Origin: a virus
Virus record (IMG/VR): IMGVR_UViG_3300002225_000008
Location: 1 to 37,012 of that record
Direction: 5' to 3' (one strand)
Length of the DNA stretch: 37,012 nucleotides
Of this stretch, positions 31,051-37,007 are shown one piece after another. Below the pieces are notes generated by a model, which saw only the letters and a list, made by a program, of their open reading frames with translations, did not search any database and was not told the DNA's origin. Position 1 is the first letter of the stretch. Each line of letters starts with the position of its first letter. The position numbers and the translations under genes are program-made.

Positions 31051-31254
31051 TCAGTGCAGATTTAGCTTGTAGCGCATGCTAAACTCTCTAAATTCTTCCA
31101 TTGTTTGAAATTCATCCCTGTACACTTTCCCGTTTTTCATAGTGAATATTATCGCTATGCAAGAATACTTAGTTGTAACAGTTTCAGTTTCAACACTTTC
31201 AATATCTTCACTGCTAATTTTAATTGAGCAGTCTGGAACTATCTTTATTAACAT
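31051..31254 (-). CDS. 67-residue protein of unknown function
   Basis: MLIKIVPDCSIKISSEDIES..., from the ATG at 31254 with AAGGA upstream. Beta-rich centre KYSCIAIIFTMKNGKVYRDEFQT and a short helical end. It is directly behind promoter copy F with a predicted leader of under 20 nt. No family recognised. Confidence 0.65.
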   Translation of the reverse strand: MLIKIVPDCSIKISSEDIESVETETVTTKYSCIAIIFTMKNGKVYRDEFQTMEEFREFSMRYKLNLH

Positions 31255-31277
31255 CACTCTATCCTTAATTTTTACCC

Positions 31278-31316
31278 ACGTTAACACGGTTTAATCTAAT
31301 CACTGCTCTGACCAGT
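31278..31316 (-). promoter_or_regulatory. Repeat-type promoter, copy F, inside the methylase C-terminus
   Basis: Minus-strand ACTGGTCAGAGCAGT at 31302-31316, 18 nt, then TAACGT at 31278-31283. The repeat encodes the last residues of the cytosine methylase (LTGQSSD). Its downstream sequence resembles copy A (AAACYGTGT...AAC), suggesting common descent of the two copies. Confidence 0.7.
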
Positions 31317-31925
31317 TAGCGCAGCATTAAATACATGAAGCCCTACTGATGGGTGAACGCAATTCCTAAGTATTTGCGTTGGACAGTGATTCCCTTCGTA
31401 GTAAATATTTTTATCATAGTGAATACCTAGCCAATCCATTAAATCTTGCTTATCGCTTAAATTCTGACGATTGATGAAGTTTTTAAACTTAGGCTCATCA
31501 TCCATCTGTGGTATTTCAAAATTGGACCAGAAAGCATGCCTCCCAATGTACTGAGGCTCAATCAATGGTTGATAATAAGGTTTAACATTTTCAACAACCC
31601 ACTTCCCTTTAAAATTATGCTTTAGAAATATAGCTTGCTCATAGCATCTTAAGTCAGGATAAAGTGGTTTTCTGTTGCGACCGCTACGAATCATTTTTGT
31701 GTTAGCTTGGCACTTTGGTGATGACCATATAAAATAAAACTCTTGGTAATGCTCTAGCAGGTATTGTCTGGCATCACAAACAATAACCACATCATCAGGG
31801 TGTAATTCTTGATAAACTGCAGCAATCTTTGGGTCGCGCTCTATCGCAGTGACCTCGCAGTCATCCCACAGCTTTCTATTGCCGCCAAGCCCAGCGTATA
31901 AATTTAGAACTCTTTTATTTTTCAT
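31296..31925 (-). CDS. DNA (cytosine-5) methyltransferase-like protein
   Basis: 209 residues from the ATG at 31925 (AAGGA upstream). Motif I is VLNLYAGLGGNRKLW; the acidic ERDPKIAAVYQELHPDD follows; the motif IV region reads FIWSSPKCQANTK with the expected catalytic Cys but Lys instead of the second Pro of the usual PPC; motif VI-like WVVENVKPYY carries the Glu. The protein is short for a C5 methylase and keeps only a small target-recognition part before LRNCVHPSVGLHVF. It may protect phage DNA from restriction. Activity is plausible but the altered motif makes it uncertain. Confidence 0.72.
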   Translation of the reverse strand: MKNKRVLNLYAGLGGNRKLWDDCEVTAIERDPKIAAVYQELHPDDVVIVCDARQYLLEHYQEFYFIWSSPKCQANTKMIRSGRNRKPLYPDLRCYEQAIFLKHNFKGKWVVENVKPYYQPLIEPQYIGRHAFWSNFEIPQMDDEPKFKNFINRQNLSDKQDLMDWLGIHYDKNIYYEGNHCPTQILRNCVHPSVGLHVFNAALTGQSSD

Positions 31926-32017
31926 CACTCAATCCTTATTATAATTTAGTCCAGTTAACACCTGAATTTGTACCAAACGCATAAACCCATTCGATAAATG
32001 ATGCTTACGCTTTGTGT

Positions 32018-32629
32018 TTAGTATTTTGGTATAACATACCGAAGAAGCGCCGACTTTATTTGTTCACTTTCGCCGTCGGATAGCTTTTTTATAATAGAGT
32101 ATTTGAACTCCTTGTATGCGTCATGCGCTTCAATCTCACTATCAAACCTGCCTAAGTAAACGGTCTTTCCGTCAGATCTGCAGCTAGATTTGAATCTACC
32201 GTAAGACTTACTTACACCAAGCATCATTCCGCCTCTGCCGACACGGTGATTATTCAGAAGTCTATTTATTTTCATTTTTACAAATACACAAGTACTAGGG
32301 CTATAAACCTTGTTTCCACAAAAAAGTATGTCTTTGTCCAACTCAAGCCCTTCGTAATCATTTGAAACCATCCAATCACTGAAGTTGGAGAATGTTAACC
32401 ACTCATCAACAACATAGCATCCAGCGTAAGACGGGTACTTTTCCTGATATCTAGCAGAGTAACAGCGCATAAGCATATCTCGCCATTTCCTGTACACTGG
32501 GCAAACAACCCTTAAACCTCCAACATTTGCAGATGTTGCGTAGTCCGAGTCATTTATTCCAACTCCAAAAACAAGAGTCCTTTGTGATATTGATAATTTT
32601 GTTGCTGGTATAATTGGGAAATCGTTCAT
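32018..32629 (-). CDS. HNH/AP2-type endonuclease-like protein
   Basis: 203 residues from the ATG at 32629. The segment VYRKWRDMLMRCYSARYQEKYPSYAGCYVVDEWLTFSNFSDWM is typical of a phage HNH-like homing nuclease family in which the second half carries an AP2 domain, seen here as GVSKSYGRFKSSCRSDGKTVYLGRFDSEIEAHDAYKEFKYS. The GLELDKDIL..GNKVYSPSTCVFV core lies between. It stands between the methylase and a helical gene, flanked by intergenic DNA, as expected for a mobile homing gene. Confidence 0.75.
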   Translation of the reverse strand: MNDFPIIPATKLSISQRTLVFGVGINDSDYATSANVGGLRVVCPVYRKWRDMLMRCYSARYQEKYPSYAGCYVVDEWLTFSNFSDWMVSNDYEGLELDKDILFCGNKVYSPSTCVFVKMKINRLLNNHRVGRGGMMLGVSKSYGRFKSSCRSDGKTVYLGRFDSEIEAHDAYKEFKYSIIKKLSDGESEQIKSALLRYVIPKY

Positions 32630-32734
32630 AATAACCTCGTTAGTGGTCAATCGTTACTGAGAAGTTTGTGCGCCAGATTGGGTAACGAATCCAACTTTTC
32701 CCCCGCTAAAGGTAGGCACGCATTTATTGTACAT

Positions 32735-33070
32735 CTATCTTAATTTCATTTCAGCCATAATTTTCATCTGGTTAGTTTTCCAAATATCTATCTGAAGCTC
32801 AGCAGCCTTAACCATAAGCCTAAGCTTCTCAGCGACCTCCTGAGAGTCTTTTATACCCTCCAAGACCTCGATATATTCATCGTGAGAATAAGCGTAGCTC
32901 TCACGTTCCTGCTGCGTCTTGCGCCCATTTAACTCAGCTTGGTTAATCAGTAGCGCCTTTTTACATTTTCTAAACTCCTTTAGGTAATCACATTGGGCTC
33001 GAGCCTTTGCATACTCATCAGATTTAAGTTTAAGAAAATGAAGCGCCCTCTCTAGATCTAAATCACCCAT
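32735..33070 (-). CDS. 111-residue helical protein of unknown function
   Basis: From the ATG at 33070 (AGGTGG upstream). Almost wholly helical and charged (LERALHFLKLKSDEYAKARAQ, YLKEFRKCKKALLINQAEL, EYIEVLEGIKDSQEVAEKLRL), ending KTNQMKIMAEMKLR. Helical proteins of this type occur in many phage early regions without known function. Overlaps the upstream 29-residue gene by 8 nt. Confidence 0.65.
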   Translation of the reverse strand: MGDLDLERALHFLKLKSDEYAKARAQCDYLKEFRKCKKALLINQAELNGRKTQQERESYAYSHDEYIEVLEGIKDSQEVAEKLRLMVKAAELQIDIWKTNQMKIMAEMKLR

Positions 33071-33152
33071 TACTTCCACCTTTCGCTATTGCGTAGTCGA
33101 TATTATCAATCACAGATTGCCGTACCGACTCAGTTAGCGGAATCGACTTCAT
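33063..33152 (-). CDS. 29-residue peptide coupled to its neighbours
   Basis: MKSIPLTESVRQSVIDNIDY... ends AIAKGGSNG. Start overlaps the upstream stop (ATGA at 33149-33152) and the end overlaps the downstream gene by 8 nt. The amphipathic composition suggests a single helix. Real translation is likely from the coupling; function unknown. Confidence 0.5.
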   Translation of the reverse strand: MKSIPLTESVRQSVIDNIDYAIAKGGSNG

Positions 33153-33391
33153 AGCGCAGCACTCAAATACTTAGCGCTCATAAGCATAACCGGCGTGAAG
33201 TCACCCTTAACTTTGCTTTTCTGGTAAAACTTCTTGGCTACCTTGGCGCACTTAACACAACCGCTACGACCTCTAGAGGAACGCTCAAAGGTTTTACACC
33301 TTCTGCATGGCGTAACATGGGTAAACGTTTCACAACCTTCAGAGATAGCTTTCTCTGCTAAGTATTGAATTGATTTCTTATTCTCGCTCAT
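33149..33391 (-). CDS. 80-residue protein with two Cys pairs
   Basis: From the ATG at 33391, overlapping the stop of the upstream Rmf-like gene (ATGA). CRRCKTFERSSRGRSGCVKC forms a C-x2-C...C-x2-C zinc ribbon around residues 29-48 with many basic residues. The helical N-terminus is SIQYLAEKAISEGCETF. Likely nucleic-acid binding; no family recognised. Confidence 0.62.
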   Translation of the reverse strand: MSENKKSIQYLAEKAISEGCETFTHVTPCRRCKTFERSSRGRSGCVKCAKVAKKFYQKSKVKGDFTPVMLMSAKYLSAAL

Positions 33392-33558
33392 ACTCTGCCC
33401 CACTTATCAAAATGACCAGCTGACCAAGCGTGAAACCTCTTCGGATTGCTTTTAGGTGAGTATGGATTTATAGCGTCCCTTGCTGCTTGCCTACCCATGA
33501 CTACGAACATCAGCACGCCTCTATTAAACTCTCTTCCTGCATCTCTATATCTACTCAT
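33388..33558 (-). CDS. Rmf/CrpP-like small protein (second copy type)
   Basis: 56 residues from the ATG at 33558 (AAGGAG upstream). GVLMFVVMGRQAARDAINPYSPKSNPKRFHAWSAGHFDKWGRV shows the Rmf/CrpP pattern: helix, NPY turn, Trp and Gly in the second helix. Basic overall. It is the first gene behind promoter copy G. The protein at 30509-30682 appears to belong to the same broad family, though the two are too different for recent duplication. Confidence 0.6.
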   Translation of the reverse strand: MSRYRDAGREFNRGVLMFVVMGRQAARDAINPYSPKSNPKRFHAWSAGHFDKWGRV

Positions 33559-33581
33559 AACAATCTCCTTAATTTTTATAG

Positions 33582-33620
33582 ACTGTATCACCGATCACTC
33601 TAAACACTGCTCCGACCACT
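33582..33620 (-). promoter_or_regulatory. Repeat-type promoter, copy G
   Basis: Minus-strand AGTGGTCGGAGCAGT at 33606-33620 (one base from the consensus), 18 nt, then TACAGT at 33582-33587. The repeat begins at the last base of the stop codon of the upstream 56-residue gene, as in copy A. Confidence 0.7.
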
Positions 33621-33790
33621 TAATCGTTATCACACAGCATTTGCATTATTGCTTGGTCGGCTATCGTTGCTGCCAACTCTCCATCGATACTTACAGTGCT
33701 AGCGGCAATAGAATACTCAACACCGTTAAACGCATATTCTAGAATCTCAACATCTGCCATAACATTGTGCATCGGTTTCCATGCTTCCAT
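33620..33790 (-). CDS. 56-residue protein of unknown function
   Basis: MEAWKPMHNVMADVEILEYA... ends ...IADQAIMQMLCDND. AAGGGG lies upstream of the ATG at 33790. Acidic, with a beta-like middle (GVEYSIAASTVSID) and a helical end. Last gene of the early replication operon before promoter copy G. Confidence 0.6.
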   Translation of the reverse strand: MEAWKPMHNVMADVEILEYAFNGVEYSIAASTVSIDGELAATIADQAIMQMLCDND

Positions 33791-33800
33791 AAATCACCCC

Positions 33801-34034
33801 TTAGTAATGTTCTTCTGATGAAAGTGGATCAACGCTAATAACACTAGGCTTGCCGTGACTCATAGAGATAACACCCTTTGCGTTTAATCTAGCCACCGCC
33901 TCGCGCCAAGTTCCTCTGGATATGCCAGTTATTGCGCAGCCGTCATCCTGCGGTAAAAGCTTGTCACCCTTGCTAAACCTTTCGCAAATATACTTCATGG
34001 CAAATTCGGTTACGTTTCTATATTTTATAATCAT
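33801..34034 (-). CDS. GntR-like winged-helix DNA-binding protein
   Basis: 77 residues. FAMKYICERFSKGDKLLPQDDGCAITGISRGTWREAVARLNAKGVISMSHGKPSVISV is the GntR N-terminal pattern (basic arm, KLLP..., helix-turn-helix with SRGTWREAV, then wing), without a ligand domain. Likely a small phage repressor or activator. Joined to its upstream neighbour by ATGA. Confidence 0.72.
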   Translation of the reverse strand: MIIKYRNVTEFAMKYICERFSKGDKLLPQDDGCAITGISRGTWREAVARLNAKGVISMSHGKPSVISVDPLSSEEHY

Positions 34035-34213
34035 CTAACCCTCCCTATAGCTTTAACGTCTACAGCGTCTAGCAGCTTATCTAAGTAGCCTTTACCTTTC
34101 GGTGGCTCAATGGTATCAACTGGCATTTTAAACTCCATCTTGGGCTTCTCTGGAGCTTTGCGACCAGCGTTAGCAAGTCGGTGTAGTCGCTCTTGTATTG
34201 TTTCAGCCATCAT
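34031..34213 (-). CDS. 60-residue protein of unknown function
   Basis: MMAETIQERLHRLANAGRKA... Basic and Pro/Lys-rich middle (PEKPKMEFKMPVDTIEPPKG), short helical ends (YLDKLLDAVDVKAIGRV). Overlapping starts and stops on both sides. It resembles linker or peptide-like partners of larger replication proteins, but no family is recognised. Confidence 0.6.
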   Translation of the reverse strand: MMAETIQERLHRLANAGRKAPEKPKMEFKMPVDTIEPPKGKGYLDKLLDAVDVKAIGRVR

Positions 34214-34587
34214 TCAACCTCGTAATCTGGTTTAAATGGGGTTATTGACTTTATGTCCCTATCGAATAGGGTTTTCGTTAAAGTTCTAACTTCACCTTTG
34301 CTATACTTGCTGCCATCTGGATCTATAAGACTCCTTAGAAATACAACTCTATCAATGTATTTTTGAGGCATTTCAACAATAGCCAAAACCTTATAGATAA
34401 CTTTGCCCTCACCGTTGGCGGTGAAGTGCCTTTCATATCCATAACCAGAACCGTCCTCCTCCTCTGTTACTTTGCATCCAGCGTACCAATTTTCCATTAT
34501 TTCTGGCTCGTAGCGATTGCCTGTAATGTTTTCAATAATCTGAAATGGGTATACCATCTCGAATTCATCGCCTACGTTAATAATCAT
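34210..34587 (-). CDS. 125-residue protein of unknown function
   Basis: MIINVGDEFEMVYPFQIIEN... Beta-rich with conserved-looking NWYAGCKVTEEEDGSGYGYERHFTANGEGKVIYKVLAI, and an end TKTLFDRDIKSITPFKPDYEVE. The start overlaps the P-like stop (ATGA). It probably acts with the replication genes by operon logic; no family recognised. Confidence 0.6.
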   Translation of the reverse strand: MIINVGDEFEMVYPFQIIENITGNRYEPEIMENWYAGCKVTEEEDGSGYGYERHFTANGEGKVIYKVLAIVEMPQKYIDRVVFLRSLIDPDGSKYSKGEVRTLTKTLFDRDIKSITPFKPDYEVE

Positions 34588-35207
34588 TTTTTATTCCTTA
34601 GCGCGTCAATACGCTGCTCTAATTTGGTTTTAGGTTTGTTGCTTCTAATTCGGTCTTCAACCATGTGATCGCTATCTTTATCAGCTCTAACCTTTGGTAG
34701 TGCCTTCTGGCCTTCTGGTGGCATCTCTCCTCGCTCGCTTCTTTCATGCCATCGCATATAAACCTTTTTGAATAAAGCCCGTGATTTATCTTCTGCAATG
34801 CTTCTACAGTTGAAAGCGCAATCACTCCAGACTTTGACCTCAACCTGGTTACGCGGCTTGCCTCGCTTAATCATGTGATCGTAAACTTCATCGGTATCAA
34901 TGCCGCTTGCCAGCTCAAGAAACTTAGGCAGGTTTGGCGGCCATGCAATGCGCTGCTCAATTATCTGCTTCACGCCATTCTTCACAGTCGATTGATCTAT
35001 CTTGTTCAGGGCTAGATTCCACATAAGAGATGGAGTCTCTCCATTCTCTCTCACCCATTGTTCCCCGTAAATCTCCGCCGCCCTCTGCCATACCCAATCC
35101 GCAGCCTGGCTGCTCTCCGTATTTCGCGTTGTTTCTTGCTGCGATACGTTCTGACGCTGATTGCTTACCAGTTGGCGTAAGCTGTCCATTGTTGGTTTCG
35201 TGCTCAT
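34584..35207 (-). CDS. Lambda P-like replication protein (helicase loader)
   Basis: 207 residues from the ATG at 35207, with AAGGTGG five bases upstream. The segment AADWVWQRAAEIYGEQWVRENGETPSLMWNLAL...KNGVKQIIEQRIAWPPNLPKFLELASG is the N-terminal core of lambda P, and KALFKKVYMRWHE-like residues lie in the second part. P binds O at the origin and delivers host DnaB helicase. The first 251 nt overlap the O gene in a different frame, which is far longer than usual. Confidence 0.78.
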   Translation of the reverse strand: MSTKPTMDSLRQLVSNQRQNVSQQETTRNTESSQAADWVWQRAAEIYGEQWVRENGETPSLMWNLALNKIDQSTVKNGVKQIIEQRIAWPPNLPKFLELASGIDTDEVYDHMIKRGKPRNQVEVKVWSDCAFNCRSIAEDKSRALFKKVYMRWHERSERGEMPPEGQKALPKVRADKDSDHMVEDRIRSNKPKTKLEQRIDALRNKK

Positions 35208-35835
35208 CTGTCCACCTTTGGTTGTTTAGGTATGTCGAGGGGTGAAGCTTATCAATGCCGAACTGCTGCTTTGCAATGCGGGTTTGTATGTCTTGTGATA
35301 GAAGCTGGCCAAATTCAATTGGATCTGCCTTCATCTGCTTAGCAAGAGATTTAAACTTAGCTAAAGCCTTAACCTTAGATTTCTTTGGCAGACCTGCTGA
35401 ATAGAAAATATCAAAACCTTGCTCCAAAGTTTTTTCGCACATATAAATACTTTCAGGAGAAGTGATAGGAGTACTGATAGGATCGTGTGACAACTTGTCA
35501 CCCTCAGCATGACAACCTGTCACCTCAGCATGACAACCTGTCACCTCAGAGCTTTGTAAGTGACAAATTGTCACCCCCATTTCATCTCCAACTAAAGTGT
35601 AAAGTGATGGCCTGTTTGCTCTACGCTCAACAGTTAGCACTTTCATTTCTTCAAGAGTTTTAATCTTTCTCATAAAGTTTCTATCACTCATATCGCAAGC
35701 GTTAGCCATTTTTGATATTGAGTAGTAGCTGAACCCGTTATCATCTGCATTGTTGGCCAACTGAAGAAGCGCGAGCTTTGTTGAAGCGTCTTTAACTGGC
35801 GTGTCCCAAGCTAAGAAAGTGTATTTAGCTGACAT
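34957..35835 (-). CDS. Lambda O-like replication initiator with origin iterons
   Basis: 292 residues. The N-terminal winged helix AWDTPVKDASTKLALLQLANNADDNGFSYYSISKMANACDMSDRNFMRKIKTLEEMKVLTV (about 10-70) binds the origin. A middle segment encoded by the iterons follows (EVTGCHAEVTGCHAEG, about 97-112). The C-terminal domain FYSAGLPKKSKVKALAKFKSLAKQM...RIAKQQFGIDKLHPSTYLNNQRWTDE (about 143-214) is that of phage replication initiators. The final about 80 residues are overprinted on the P-like gene and look low in conserved structure. It opens the origin and recruits P. Confidence 0.8.
   Translation of the reverse strand: MSAKYTFLAWDTPVKDASTKLALLQLANNADDNGFSYYSISKMANACDMSDRNFMRKIKTLEEMKVLTVERRANRPSLYTLVGDEMGVTICHLQSSEVTGCHAEVTGCHAEGDKLSHDPISTPITSPESIYMCEKTLEQGFDIFYSAGLPKKSKVKALAKFKSLAKQMKADPIEFGQLLSQDIQTRIAKQQFGIDKLHPSTYLNNQRWTDEHETNNGQLTPTGKQSASERIAARNNAKYGEQPGCGLGMAEGGGDLRGTMGEREWRDSISYVESSPEQDRSIDCEEWREADN
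35401..35574. other. Putative origin of replication inside O
   Basis: Four iterons: GTGACAACTTGTCAC (35487-35501), ATGACAACCTGTCAC (35509-35523 and 35530-35544), GTGACAAATTGTCAC (35560-35574). The outer two are perfect palindromes. Spacings are 22, 21 and 30 bp, close to whole helical turns. The downstream side in gene direction (about 35401-35460) is AT-rich, as in lambda ori, where four iterons in O are followed by an AT-rich region. Confidence 0.8.
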
Positions 35836-36488
35836 TACACAACCCCTTCATTGATAAGCTTCTCGTTGATCCAAATCTCGCCAGCGTTGGTAAATAATGG
35901 TTGATCATAACCAAGCTCTGTTTTCTTCATTTCGCCATAGCCTTTATCAATAAACCATTGCTGAAACACCTTGCAGCGCTTCACGGCTCCGTTATACACC
36001 TTAAGCTCAGTTAGAATCCTATTGAGCTTAATTGCACTTAGCTTGTGCTTCTGCCCAACCTGAGTTGCTGTCATTAGGTTGTCGCGCTCAACAAGGCTCT
36101 CTACAAATGCTACTTTTGGTGCGTTTAGCTCAAGCTGTTTGGCTTGGTCTGCGCAAAGTTGTAGTGCATCGCCGTATGTTTGAGGTATCTGGAACTGACC
36201 AATATTTTTAAGCCACTCCAAAACCTTTCTTCTAACTGACTTGGACTCCCTCATTCCAACCAAAAGCATTTGATCGTGATTCAGGTTGTAGAATTTTATT
36301 GGCTGGTTATTCTGTGGGTGTACGAAAGTTTCGTAAGCCCCTAAATCTTCAATTTCATCCGATATCCTTACAAGAAAGTCGTTGTGCCTAACTCTAGATT
36401 CGCCGCAAGACTCTCTGAGCTCGTTTATTTTCTCGTGAAAGTCAAAGCTGCTTGTTGTTTTGCCTTGTGTTACAATTAAATTGTTCAT
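35835..36488 (-). CDS. Rha-like regulator with KilA-C antirepressor domain
   Basis: 217 residues. The N-terminal region VRHNDFLVRISDEIEDL...FYNLNHDQMLLVGMRESKSVRRKVLEWLK is the Rha (pRha) type, and LNAPKVAFVESLVERDNLMTATQVGQKHKLSAIKLNRILTELKVYN...WFIDKGYGEMKKTELGYDQPLFTNAGEIWINEKL is the KilA-C/ANT domain. Such proteins influence phage development, often as antirepressors. TAATG coupling to O. An AGGAGATCC site precedes the ATG; a possible antisense RNA covers this site. Confidence 0.85.
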   Translation of the reverse strand: MNNLIVTQGKTTSSFDFHEKINELRESCGESRVRHNDFLVRISDEIEDLGAYETFVHPQNNQPIKFYNLNHDQMLLVGMRESKSVRRKVLEWLKNIGQFQIPQTYGDALQLCADQAKQLELNAPKVAFVESLVERDNLMTATQVGQKHKLSAIKLNRILTELKVYNGAVKRCKVFQQWFIDKGYGEMKKTELGYDQPLFTNAGEIWINEKLINEGVV

Positions 36489-36528
36489 TTGGATCTCCTA
36501 AATTGCCTCGTTGTCGCGGGGCTTTTTT
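36483..36528 (+). ncRNA. Possible OOP-like antisense RNA over the Rha start
   Basis: Plus-strand extended -10 TGT-TACAAT (-10 at 36471-36476) is followed about 30 nt later by an intrinsic terminator GCCTCG-ttgtcg-CGGGGC with six T (36505-36528). The terminator works only in the plus direction, although both flanking genes are read on the minus strand. The transcript of about 45 nt would pair with the Rha ribosome site and start codon. In lambda the OOP RNA lies at the same place in the operon, antisense to cII. The -35 is poor, so this is a prediction. Confidence 0.45.
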
Positions 36529-36730
36529 ATGCTTTTTCTTTAAAGTTAATCATCTTGTACGCAATCATTGCCCCCTCTTGCTCACTGATAAACACATCTC
36601 CAGACCTTAACCATCTGTAGACGGTATTCATCGTGGTGCCTAGCTCGTTGGCTAGATTCTCAATAGCTTTAGTTCTTAATGGTGACTCATCAAGTGATAG
36701 CCAATTCTCTACTAGTACTAACTCTTCCAT
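36527..36730 (-). CDS. Cro-like helix-turn-helix repressor
   Basis: 67 residues from the ATG at 36730 (AAAGGAG upstream). RTKAIENLANELGTTMNTVYRWLRSGDVFISEQEGAMIAYKM shows a helix-turn-helix (LANELGTTMNTVYRWLRSG) with a small dimerisation tail. First gene of the early leftward operon, with a perfect palindrome over its own -10. No repressor of opposite orientation lies next to it. Confidence 0.65.
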   Translation of the reverse strand: MEELVLVENWLSLDESPLRTKAIENLANELGTTMNTVYRWLRSGDVFISEQEGAMIAYKMINFKEKA

Positions 36731-36752
36731 TATTATCTCCTTTGTTATTGAC

Positions 36753-36787
36753 GATATTAATAATATCACATGCGTTAATGCTGTCAA
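36753..36787 (-). promoter_or_regulatory. Strong early promoter with palindromic operator
   Basis: Minus strand: TTGACA (36782-36787), 16-nt spacer, TATTAT (36760-36765). A perfect 15-bp palindrome GATATTA-T-TAATATC (36753-36767) covers the -10. A dimeric HTH protein, most simply the product of the gene it drives, would repress here. Confidence 0.8.
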
Positions 36788-36810
36788 CCACCTATCAGAA
36801 AATAAGCAAT

Positions 36811-36834
36811 AAAAAACCCGCTAAGTGCGGGTTT
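36811..36834 (-). terminator. Rho-independent terminator of the leftward operon
   Basis: Minus-strand AAACCCGC-actta-GCGGGTTTTTT. It lies 18 bases after the stop of the last gene and just before the early promoter at 36787, insulating the two transcription units. Confidence 0.85.
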
Positions 36835-36851
36835 GGTTGATTAGGGTTGGC

Positions 36852-37007
36852 TTACTTCTTGTGCACAGTTTCAAACATTTTGTCCATATTGATATGCTTA
36901 ATGTTTTTACCTTTAACCGCCTTTGATAGCGCTAACAGGTAAAGTGATAGCCTATCCGCCGCTTCCTCTGGCGTGCTTTGCACTGGCATGTCTTGACCTA
37001 TACTCAT
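36852..37007 (-). CDS. 51-residue protein of unknown function, last gene of the leftward operon
   Basis: MSIGQDMPVQSTPEEAADRL... ends ...MDKMFETVHKK. Helical (EEAADRLSLYLLALSKAVKG). Only five bases precede the ATG in the window; if the ends are joined, the ATG overlaps the stop of the 47-residue gene as ATGA. The terminator at 36811 follows. No family recognised. Confidence 0.65.
   Translation of the reverse strand: MSIGQDMPVQSTPEEAADRLSLYLLALSKAVKGKNIKHINMDKMFETVHKK

Noticed and set aside
31929-32017. TATAAT directly upstream of the cytosine methylase gene as a promoter
   Set aside because: The hexamer is so close to the ribosome site that the transcript would begin inside it, and no -35 is visible; left unannotated.
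35487-35574. Evenly spaced palindromic repeats could be read as a short CRISPR-like array
   Set aside because: Only four 15-bp units with 6-15 bp spacers, inside a coding gene for a replication initiator, no cas genes; they fit origin iterons.
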